Part shown: positions 8,673 to 16,293 of the stretch, in pieces
How the letters are laid out: every line of letters begins with the position of its first letter
Numbering within the stretch: position 1 is the stretch's first letter
Source: Mesorhizobium sp. 131-2-1
Lineage (GTDB): Bacteria > Pseudomonadota > Alphaproteobacteria > Rhizobiales > Rhizobiaceae
Assembly: GCF_016756535.1 (NCBI RefSeq)
Contig: NZ_AP023247.1
Location: 2,480,501 to 2,544,500 of the forward strand
Direction: 5' to 3'
Length of the DNA: 64,000 nucleotides
The notes under the pieces: model-generated
What the model saw: only the letters and a program-made list of their open reading frames with translations
Database searches by the model: none
What the model was told of the DNA's origin: nothing
Translations under genes and position numbers: made by a program

Positions 8673-9454
8673 CGGTCTCGACCCTCGGCCGTGGGCGGAT
8701 GCGGACGGGGCGCCTGGCCGTTGCGGCGGTCGCCGATCTTGACGAGAATGACGGTCACATTGTCGGTTCCGCCGCGCGCCAGGACCGTTTCCAGCAGCTT
8801 TTCGCACGCCGCCCGAGGCGCGGCGGACAACACCGCCGCCTCGATCTCCGCGTCGCTGACATGCGCCGTCAGCCCGTCGGTGTTCAGCACGAAAACGTCT
8901 CCCGGCATGGTCTCGCCCTGCTGGTAGTCGATCACGATCTCGTCGCTGACGCCGACCGCGTGGGTGATGACGTTGCGGCGCGGCCAGGTGAGCGCTTCGG
9001 CGGCGCTGATCACGCCTCGGTCGAGGAGCTCCTGGACTTCGGTGTGGTCTCTTGAGATCTGCGAGATCGAGGCATTGCGGACAAGATACACGCGGCTGTC
9101 GCCTGCCCACAGGCAGGCAAACCGTCCGTCCATCACCAGCAGGGCGGCGAAGGTGGAGCCGATGGTTATGCCGCGGGTTTCGGATATCCTGCGGATTTCG
9201 GCATTGGCCCGGCTCAGCCTGTCCTCGAAGCGGGCGCGAAGGTCCGGTGCGGAGCTTGCGATGCCGATCGTCGCCAGGTGATCGATGATGCTTGCTGACG
9301 CCACCTCGCCGGCATCATGCCCGCCCATGCCGTCGGCCACCACCCACAGGCCTGTTCGCGGCTCGACCAGATAGTTGTCTTCATTGTGGTCGCGCACGCA
9401 GCCTTTATGGCTGACGCCGAAGCTTTCAAAGGGAAGGGGGGCGACGGTGTTCAA
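8669..9454 (-). CDS. pppA: PP2C-family Ser/Thr phosphatase PppA
   Basis: A 261-residue PP2C phosphatase. Metal-binding motifs are visible: RDHNEDNY near residue 21, VADGMGGHDAGE near residue 38, and C-terminal GGTDNVTVILV. There is no signal peptide. The frame begins with TTG at 9454, with a weak upstream GGTGG; no better start fits before the conserved SHKG block. It is translationally coupled to ppkA (4-base overlap) and would reverse PpkA phosphorylation of an FHA partner, as in known T6SS threonine phosphorylation pathways. In Agrobacterium the tagF and pppA domains are fused. Here TagF is a separate gene 14 kb away, next to the other TssM. Confidence 0.9.
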   Translation of the reverse strand: MNTVAPLPFESFGVSHKGCVRDHNEDNYLVEPRTGLWVVADGMGGHDAGEVASASIIDHLATIGIASSAPDLRARFEDRLSRANAEIRRISETRGITIGSTFAALLVMDGRFACLWAGDSRVYLVRNASISQISRDHTEVQELLDRGVISAAEALTWPRRNVITHAVGVSDEIVIDYQQGETMPGDVFVLNTDGLTAHVSDAEIEAAVLSAAPRAACEKLLETVLARGGTDNVTVILVKIGDRRNGQAPRPHPPTAEGRDR

Positions 9455-9613
9455 TTTGCCACCAAGCGCTTCTCAAGCGTCCTTCGCCGCGCGCCCTCGG
9501 GCCGCCGCTCGCGCCACTCTGCCACAGGCGCGAACATTAGAGTATCGAAATTAGGGCCGGCGCGCCGGTCGGCCTGGGTTGTCGCTGACGTGGCGGAGAG
9601 CCGAAAAATCATC

Positions 9614-12600
9614 TCAGAATGCCTTCGGACAACTGAACCCGGCAAGCGCCGAAAGGAACAGCGGGTTGGGATCGGAGTTGCTCTGGACCGTATAGGCAAC
9701 GTCGCGTCCGCCGATCACGAAGCGGGCTTCCAGATTGCCTTCGCCGCCGCTGACGGAGGCCTTGTCCATCAGCCGTTTCAGCGCCCACGGACCGTCGAAC
9801 TTGATGGCGGATTCCCGGCCGGGCATTTCCGGCGCAAGGCTGAGGCTGGCGGAGCCGGAAGCCGCGCCGCTCGGCCAGCTCAGTGTGCTGGGCGCGTTGC
9901 CAGTCTGGCTGCTTTGAACTGTCTGGCCATCGACGTCGAGCACCGCGCTGTCGGCATCGCCATGCAACGAAAAGGGCGTGAAGGTGATGCTGACCAACGG
10001 CACCGAACCGCCCGAAGGAAAGAAAGCGGCGCGGATTTCCGCTGCCGACTGGAAGGTCTTCAACGTGGCTTTCGAGAGGTCGCGACCGAAGCGCTGGTCC
10101 TGTTTCCAGCTCCAGTCCTGGCCGGTCATGTCGATCATGGATGCGAGATTTTGCGCGAAGAACCGATCCATCAATCCACCGGGGGCGAACAGCTTGGCGA
10201 AGTCCGCCATCGCGATATCCTGCGTGCTATCGCCGGCGAAAGGATAGCGGCCGTTGACCATCTCCTCGCAGGGCTGCGTCACCGTCTGGTCGAGCAACTG
10301 GTTCAAATTCGCCACCGAGGTCTCGGCGACGTTGCCCTCGAACTCGTCGGCGGCCGCGTTGACCATCCGGGCAAGCGGCTTGGGCAGGCGCGAGACGTTG
10401 GCGCGCAGCGTCGAGACCTGCAGCTGCAGGTTGGTGTTGACGCGCTCCGTCTCAGAGGGAACGTCCGCCGCCAGCTTCAGGCTCTGGTAGATGTCGCGGA
10501 AGTTCTGCGTCAGCGCGTCGATCGGACGGCGTCCGGCGGGACCGCTCACCAGGGCCTGGAATGACCTGAACTGCGCCTCGACGTTGGCGCCGGGGCCCTG
10601 CGCGCCCGTCGAGCCGGCGCGGCTCTGCGACTTGCCGGCGGCCATCTGGAGGCCGATGCGGGCCAGACCCTTGGCGATACCTGCGGCGTCCGGCCGCTCG
10701 GCCGTGCCTGCCTGGACATCGAGGGGCTGGCCTTGCCGGGTCAGGGCAGTCTCATCGGCAATCGCGTTGAACAGCTGATCGATCGGTGAGTTTGGCGAGG
10801 CGGCGGCTGAAAGCGCGATGTATTGCGGCTTGTCCTTCAGCATCGCCTTGAACCGCAGCTGGTCGAGAACGCCGTTCCACGCCGCGGCAAACTCCTTGGC
10901 ATAGCGATCGAGAAGTTCGGGACCGAGCTTGGGCAGTTCCTGATCGATGCCGCCCTGCTCGCCGCCACCGGCGAGAACCCATCGGTCGTCGACAAGCATC
11001 TGTGCGATGCGTGAGAGTTGTGGGAGGTAGAAATCGTTGAAGCCGGCGTGGGTGTAGATGCCGGGAATGCGAAGTCCCAAGAGATCGCTGCCGTCGATAC
11101 GCTCGAACAGCAGCGGCGCTTCAGGGCCTGCTTTGACAGAAACTGAAAAATCGCTCAAGGCGGCCGCATAGACGGCCGACTTGATAAGGGCCGTGGCGCG
11201 GTCGGCCAGGCTCATGCGTCCGAGCGAGCGTTGGGCGGCTTCGACAAGCGGCTGGTCGAGCTCGAAAACCGGGTCATAAGCGTCGTCCAGCGCCAGCATG
11301 GCGCGCAGATGTTTTTCGAGCTGAACTCGTCCTTCGCGATTGTTTTCGCCGGGATAGCGGTTCTGCTCCCAGTCCTGCCGCATCCAGGAGACGATCAGCT
11401 CGTCGTCGACCTTGGGCGCCTTGCCGCCGAGCATCAGGTAGATCTTCAGCGGTTCATAGAGCGCGGCCGGATCGGCCATCCTGGCCTGGATCGTGCGCTC
11501 GGCCTGCAGCAGCAGGCGCGAGCGGAAGCTTCGCTCCAGCGCTTGCCGGTAGGCCGTCCTGGCCGCCGAAAGAAGCCGTTCGCGCTGGCTCAGGCCGATT
11601 GTCTCCTCGATCGGCGTCGGCGCGTCGCCGGTCTCAAATCCGGCCGGCAGGTTGCGCAGCTGGTCGAGCGGGCCAATCACGTTTTCGAGGTCGACATCGG
11701 CGACCTCGGTGCTTTCGAGCAGCGGTTCCGCCGCCTGGCGGTACTGGCTCATCGCCTGCGTCGTTGCGGCGAGCAGCGATCTGTTGGCCGTGAAGCTCAG
11801 CCCCAGCGCGCCCAGGGCGATCGCTGCGGCCAGGACGATCGCGCCGATGCCGCCATATCTGGCGATCGCGGCGCGCCTCTCGGCCGTCCTGTCGTATGAA
11901 ACCCAGCCGGCCTCGGCGAAGATGACGTCTGCCAGAAGATCGTGGAGGAAGAAGCTCTTGCCGGTGCCAGAAAGGTGGGCCTGGGAGCTGCTGCCGAAGC
12001 TGCGCCCGATCGCGCCCAGCACCTGGTCGATCGGCGTTCCTTCCTGGGTGCCCGAAGAGAAATAGAGGCCGCGCAGGCTGACATTCACCTCGCTGCGGGA
12101 GATGTCGAACAGGCTGGTGATAAAACCGGTAACCCGGCTCCGCAATGCGCCGAACTGGGCCGGAAAGCCGAAGATGGATATGCGCGCGACCGGATCCTGC
12201 TCTTCCTGGAGCCGGTCGGCCATCTCGTCCGCCAGGCGCCCGGCCAGCGCGTCGAATTCGGCTGGAGCCTCGCCGGCCATGTTCTTGTTGCGGTCGGTGG
12301 TCTGGAAGGTCGCGCCCCATACCTTGCGCCTGCGCGCCTCGTCGAAGCCACCGAAGTAGTCCATGAAACCGGAGACGAGGTCGGCCTTGGTGAACAGCAG
12401 GTAGACCGGAAACTGGATCTTGAGCGTTTCATAGGTTTCGCGCAGGCGACTGCGTATCTCGGCGACATGGGCGTCAAGCTGCCGATCGTCGAAGCTCATG
12501 AGATCGGCGAGGCTGACAGCCAGGATGACGCCGTTGATCGGCTGCCTGGCGCGGTATTTCTTGAGCAGCGACAGGAAGGCGAGCCAACTCTTCCTGTCGC

Positions 12601-13144
12601 GCGACTGATCGGAATCCTGTGTCGTGTAGCGTCCGGCGGTGTCGATCAGCACGGCTTCGTCGGTGAACCACCAGTCGCAGGATCGCGTCCCGCCAATGCC
12701 GGCCACCGGCTGCGCGGTGCCGGAACCGGCAAGCGGAAACTTCAGGCCGGAGTTGACCAGCGCGGTGGTCTTGCCCGCGCCGGGCGGGCCGATGATGACG
12801 TACCAGGGGATCTCGTAGAGGAAATTGCGCTTGCCGCTCGAGCGTTTGAGCGTGGCGATGGCCTCGCTCATGCGGGCCTCGAGCACCTGCGAATCGTCAT
12901 TGTCGGCGTCGTTGCGCACGATCGCGGCTTCAAGCGCCTTTTGCGCCTTTCGCCTTTGCCAGAACCGGACCGCGTAGAAGAGCGCCGCCGCGGCCAGGAC
13001 CACGCCGATGATCGCGGCGCGCAACCAGACCGGCCCCAACGGGCGCGTATCGGCATAGCGGATCAGTGGTCCGGCAAACCAGACGGCTGCCGCGAAACCG
13101 GCCAGGGCGACGGCGTTGAGTATGCGCAGCAGCCAATGCGTCAT
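9614..13144 (-). CDS. tssM: TssM/IcmF membrane-complex protein, first copy
   Basis: A 1176-residue IcmF-family protein, normal length for TssM. Two N-terminal membrane helices (about 7-25 and 41-61) are followed by a cytoplasmic NTPase-like domain with intact Walker A GPPGAGKT (119-126) and nearby DTAG. A third helix lies at about 425-450, then a long periplasmic region whose end carries the beta-sandwich (WPSGAASGSASL, DGPWALKRLM) that binds TssJ in other systems. It sits 22 bases after the companion tssL. A second, clearly different TssM is encoded at 23997-27533. This copy belongs to the pppA-ppkA operon, so it may be the phospho-regulated platform. Confidence 0.92.
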   Translation of the reverse strand: MTHWLLRILNAVALAGFAAAVWFAGPLIRYADTRPLGPVWLRAAIIGVVLAAAALFYAVRFWQRRKAQKALEAAIVRNDADNDDSQVLEARMSEAIATLKRSSGKRNFLYEIPWYVIIGPPGAGKTTALVNSGLKFPLAGSGTAQPVAGIGGTRSCDWWFTDEAVLIDTAGRYTTQDSDQSRDRKSWLAFLSLLKKYRARQPINGVILAVSLADLMSFDDRQLDAHVAEIRSRLRETYETLKIQFPVYLLFTKADLVSGFMDYFGGFDEARRRKVWGATFQTTDRNKNMAGEAPAEFDALAGRLADEMADRLQEEQDPVARISIFGFPAQFGALRSRVTGFITSLFDISRSEVNVSLRGLYFSSGTQEGTPIDQVLGAIGRSFGSSSQAHLSGTGKSFFLHDLLADVIFAEAGWVSYDRTAERRAAIARYGGIGAIVLAAAIALGALGLSFTANRSLLAATTQAMSQYRQAAEPLLESTEVADVDLENVIGPLDQLRNLPAGFETGDAPTPIEETIGLSQRERLLSAARTAYRQALERSFRSRLLLQAERTIQARMADPAALYEPLKIYLMLGGKAPKVDDELIVSWMRQDWEQNRYPGENNREGRVQLEKHLRAMLALDDAYDPVFELDQPLVEAAQRSLGRMSLADRATALIKSAVYAAALSDFSVSVKAGPEAPLLFERIDGSDLLGLRIPGIYTHAGFNDFYLPQLSRIAQMLVDDRWVLAGGGEQGGIDQELPKLGPELLDRYAKEFAAAWNGVLDQLRFKAMLKDKPQYIALSAAASPNSPIDQLFNAIADETALTRQGQPLDVQAGTAERPDAAGIAKGLARIGLQMAAGKSQSRAGSTGAQGPGANVEAQFRSFQALVSGPAGRRPIDALTQNFRDIYQSLKLAADVPSETERVNTNLQLQVSTLRANVSRLPKPLARMVNAAADEFEGNVAETSVANLNQLLDQTVTQPCEEMVNGRYPFAGDSTQDIAMADFAKLFAPGGLMDRFFAQNLASMIDMTGQDWSWKQDQRFGRDLSKATLKTFQSAAEIRAAFFPSGGSVPLVSITFTPFSLHGDADSAVLDVDGQTVQSSQTGNAPSTLSWPSGAASGSASLSLAPEMPGRESAIKFDGPWALKRLMDKASVSGGEGNLEARFVIGGRDVAYTVQSNSDPNPLFLSALAGFSCPKAF

Positions 13145-13166
13145 GGGCGCTTCCGGCGGGCCGCGC

Positions 13167-14672
13167 TCATAATGTCTCCTCCTTGGGGATCATCACATCG
13201 ACGCGGCGGTTCGTGGCACGGCCTTCCGGGGTCGCGTTGTCGGCGATCGGCTCGTCTTCGCCCTTGCCGTCGGTGGTGATCCGCGACGGATCCTTGAACC
13301 CGGGCGCCATCATCGTCGCGACGGCTTTGGCGCGGGCGACGGAGAGGTCGAAATTGGACTTGAACGCGCTCGATTTGCGCGGTTTTGCGTTGTCCGTATG
13401 ACCGACGATCCTGATCGGCCCCGGTTCGGCGTCGAGAGCCGCGGCGATGTCCGCGGCAACCAACTGGAACTCCGGCTTCAACTCGGCCTTGCCGGGTTCG
13501 AACGTCAGGGCATTGTTTATTTCCACCACGATGAAGCTGCCTTGCGTGCCCACCGCCAGCCCGCCGCGCGCCAGATCCTTGGCCAGCGCGGCACGGATGC
13601 GGTTGATCTGGGTGAGCTCGACGGGAGTTGGGGGAGGCGCGACTTTCGCCGGCTCGGCCGAGGGGGCCACCCCGGCGCGCGCGATTGTGACCGGCGTCGA
13701 TGGATTGAGCGCCAGAAGCTCGCCGGCGACGGCGTCACCCTCATTGGTGATGAAGACGCGCAAGGCAAAGAAGGCCGCCGTCAGGAGGCCCGAGGCGATA
13801 GCCGCGACGGCCCAGAGCGGCAGCCGCGCCGACGGTCGCGCCATTGTCGCCGCCAACCCCTGCCAGCGGGGTGAAATGTCGTCGTCGGGCCGCGCCCTGA
13901 AGTAGCGCAGCGTGTCGAAGACGTCGCGTCGGACACGTTCGAGATTGCTGTCCTGGCGCGCGAGGCCGCGATACTGACCTTCAAACCCCAGCGACAGGCA
14001 GGCATGCATCAGCTCGAGCAGATCGTAATGCGCTTCCGGCTCGGCCAGCAGCTTGTTCAGCGCTTCATAGAAGCCGGCGCCGGTGGACTTAATATGAAAG
14101 AACCGCGACAGCATGCCATGCCCCGCCCAGCCGTCCCCCTCGGGCCAGGGCAGGTTGCCGACGAGATCGTCAGCGGTTTCGCAAAGGGCAAACTTGGCGA
14201 TCCGCGCGTCCTCTTCGGCAATGCCCGACTTCTGCAGCGACCGATCGAAGCTTTCGATCGCCTCGGCGATATGCCCGGCCAGCGGTTCGGCACGTCTTTC
14301 GACCGGGATAAGCCTGAGCTGGCCGAGCAGCACCAGCAAGGGCGCGGCGGCCGCGACGATCGGGTTTGCCGTGGGGTAGGTGACGCTGCCGGCCGCGCCG
14401 AGCAGGACCTCCTGTTCCAGCGCGAGCGGGTGCGCCGCCTCGAAGGCGCCGGCATCGGCTGCCGCGTCTTGATAGATGACCGTTCCGGATGCCCAGCCCG
14501 GCGGCGTGTGGCGGCCGCCCTGGGGGTCGAACACCGTCGAATCCCTGACGGGCACGGATTGCCCGCCGTCCGCGGATCCCGGAGGTGACGGCGCCGACTT
14601 TTGCCCGCGCCGTGGATTGGCGCGAATGACGGTCTTGCCGGCGGAGCCGAAAGGATCGTCTTTCGAGCTCAT
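13167..14672 (-). CDS. tssL: TssL/DotU with C-terminal OmpA domain, first copy
   Basis: A 501-residue protein. A variable Pro/Gly-rich N-terminus precedes a DotU domain (about 105-265, containing NPIVAAAAPLLVLLGQLR). One membrane helix follows (about 281-303), then a periplasmic OmpA-like peptidoglycan-binding domain (about 355-501, VGHTDN near 420 and NRRVDVMI at the end). TssL forms the inner-membrane complex with TssM and contacts the baseplate through TssK. It lies directly before tssM copy 1 and 294 bases after the FHA gene. The second TssL (27535-28866) has the same architecture but different sequence and linker, so the two are not a recent duplication. Confidence 0.9.
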   Translation of the reverse strand: MSSKDDPFGSAGKTVIRANPRRGQKSAPSPPGSADGGQSVPVRDSTVFDPQGGRHTPPGWASGTVIYQDAAADAGAFEAAHPLALEQEVLLGAAGSVTYPTANPIVAAAAPLLVLLGQLRLIPVERRAEPLAGHIAEAIESFDRSLQKSGIAEEDARIAKFALCETADDLVGNLPWPEGDGWAGHGMLSRFFHIKSTGAGFYEALNKLLAEPEAHYDLLELMHACLSLGFEGQYRGLARQDSNLERVRRDVFDTLRYFRARPDDDISPRWQGLAATMARPSARLPLWAVAAIASGLLTAAFFALRVFITNEGDAVAGELLALNPSTPVTIARAGVAPSAEPAKVAPPPTPVELTQINRIRAALAKDLARGGLAVGTQGSFIVVEINNALTFEPGKAELKPEFQLVAADIAAALDAEPGPIRIVGHTDNAKPRKSSAFKSNFDLSVARAKAVATMMAPGFKDPSRITTDGKGEDEPIADNATPEGRATNRRVDVMIPKEETL

Positions 14673-14966
14673 CGCGGGTCTTCCGTCCGCGCCTGGCAGC
14701 CCTGGCGGAATGCAAAACGGGGGGCTGTCAGGGGCAAAGAATATGGGCCCTGCCGACGCTGGGGGTGTCCGGAGGAAACTTGGTTACAGAACGCGATCCC
14801 GCCGTAACATGACATTTGCCGCAGACCCCTAGGTCATTGAGCCGTACCCGCTTGGCGAACTGTCGTATGTGATCGTAATCTCAGAAGCCGCCGATTGGAA
14901 CCGGATGCGCGGTGTCGAGGCGACTTTTCTTGGCCGGCTTCCCGGCTATCACACCGGATTTACAGC

Positions 14967-16037
14967 CTATTTCTGCTTGTCGGCCTTGGCGTAGGCTTCG
15001 CTGAAATAGGCCAGGAAGATATCCAGCATGCCGTTTTCGTGGGCTTCCTCCATGGTTCGCCAGGTCGCCACGAAGGCATCCCAGGCCTGGCTTTTCTTCG
15101 AACTGAACGAGGTGGGCGGAAGCTTCCTGCCGATCGCCTCGGGTGACAGGTCGTCAAGCAGCCGGGAGAGCGCGGCCTGCATGGCCGCATAGGTGGCGAA
15201 TTCGTGTGTCTTGAGATCGCGGAAGGCGTCTTCGACACTGTGCCTGGCGTCCAAATAGCCGGCCCTGCGCCGCGCGAACATGATTTCCAGGATATCGTCT
15301 GTTCCCGGCACGAATTTGAGGGGGTTGTTGTCCGCCGCGCTGATCATCGTGCGGTGCGTGCTCTTTGCCAGGATCTTGGCGGCCGCGCGCGCCTTCAGCA
15401 GCAAGGCCAATTGCTCGACCGTCGTGCGCAAGACAGCGCCGATCTCGGCGGCAACCTCATGCGGGTCGCGCGATTGAAGCAGGTCCGGCGAGATGCCGGC
15501 CGCCCGCGCGATATCCCGGAGCAATTCGTCCGCGCCGGGGCGCTGTGCGGCCGAAGGCGGCGCGGCTGCCTGCAGCAGGGAAGACTTCGGCGCCGGCGCC
15601 TGGCGTTGCTCGCGCGAACCGAAGAACGGCTCGTTGCTGAATTTCGCGGGGCCGCCCGTCGGCGCTGGCAATTCGCGTTGCGTCGAACCGGATCTCGGTT
15701 GGGGGTGACCTGTCGCGCCGCGCTCGTCGTCGACGGTCACCGAGATGACATAGCGGCCGATCAGCAGCCGGTCGCCATGACCGAGGCGATGCGGCCCGGC
15801 CAGGCGCTGGCTGGACCCGTTGATGAAGGTGCCGTTGCGCGAAACGTCGTGCAGCCAGAACGCGCCCGCCTCATAGCGGACTTCGCAGTGCCGGCCGGAA
15901 ATGAACTTGTCAGGGTCGGGCAGGGTCCAGTCGCAATTTTCGCGGCCGATTTCAAAGCTGCGGTCGCGCGAACCGTAACCGAGCGGCAGACCCGCGGGCG
16001 CGGCCTCGACATTGTTGATCTGCAGACTGATGAACAT
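14967..16037 (-). CDS. tagH: FHA-domain protein TagH, first copy
   Basis: A 356-residue cytoplasmic protein. The N-terminal FHA phosphothreonine-binding domain (about 20-100) has FEIGRE, SGRHCEV and SRNGTFING, the conserved Arg/Ser/His/Asn set. A Pro/Ala-rich linker is followed by a C-terminal helical domain (about 165-350) typical of T6SS FHA proteins (NPLKFVPGTDD, EAFRDLKTHEF). It leads the leftward block that includes tssL, tssM, pppA and ppkA, so it is the obvious substrate or reader for the kinase. Another FHA protein (30701-32089) sits in the core operon, and which one PpkA acts on is open. The 256 bases upstream are shared with the divergent vgrG. Confidence 0.88.
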   Translation of the reverse strand: MFISLQINNVEAAPAGLPLGYGSRDRSFEIGRENCDWTLPDPDKFISGRHCEVRYEAGAFWLHDVSRNGTFINGSSQRLAGPHRLGHGDRLLIGRYVISVTVDDERGATGHPQPRSGSTQRELPAPTGGPAKFSNEPFFGSREQRQAPAPKSSLLQAAAPPSAAQRPGADELLRDIARAAGISPDLLQSRDPHEVAAEIGAVLRTTVEQLALLLKARAAAKILAKSTHRTMISAADNNPLKFVPGTDDILEIMFARRRAGYLDARHSVEDAFRDLKTHEFATYAAMQAALSRLLDDLSPEAIGRKLPPTSFSSKKSQAWDAFVATWRTMEEAHENGMLDIFLAYFSEAYAKADKQK

Positions 16038-16133
16038 ATGAAAGTGCCGCCGACCGCTGATCGATACTTCGCCATTCTAGCAGCTTGCGAGGACAACACG
16101 ACAGCAGCCTCTTACAACCGCCTCCGCAGAAGG

Positions 16134-16170
16134 TTTCCCCGCCCTTGGTTCCTTTTGGTTGGCGGGAAAA
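16134..16170. promoter_or_regulatory. imperfect inverted repeat between tagH copy 1 and vgrG
   Basis: Arms TTTCCCCGCC (16134-16143) and GGCGGGAAAA (16161-16170) pair with one mismatch across a 17-base spacer that contains two TTGGTT motifs. The element lies in the divergent 16038-16293 region, so it could be a regulator site or part of a promoter for either gene. No clear -35/-10 pair was recognised. Confidence 0.3.
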
Positions 16171-16293
16171 CATATGGTAGGCTGAACGAAGCCTAGTGTG
16201 GCAATCCGGGAAGTCCCCGAACGTGATGCGGTTAACATAGGGGAAACGTCAAATCCGTCACACTGGCGGCCGCGTCCTGGAGGGGCACGACCC

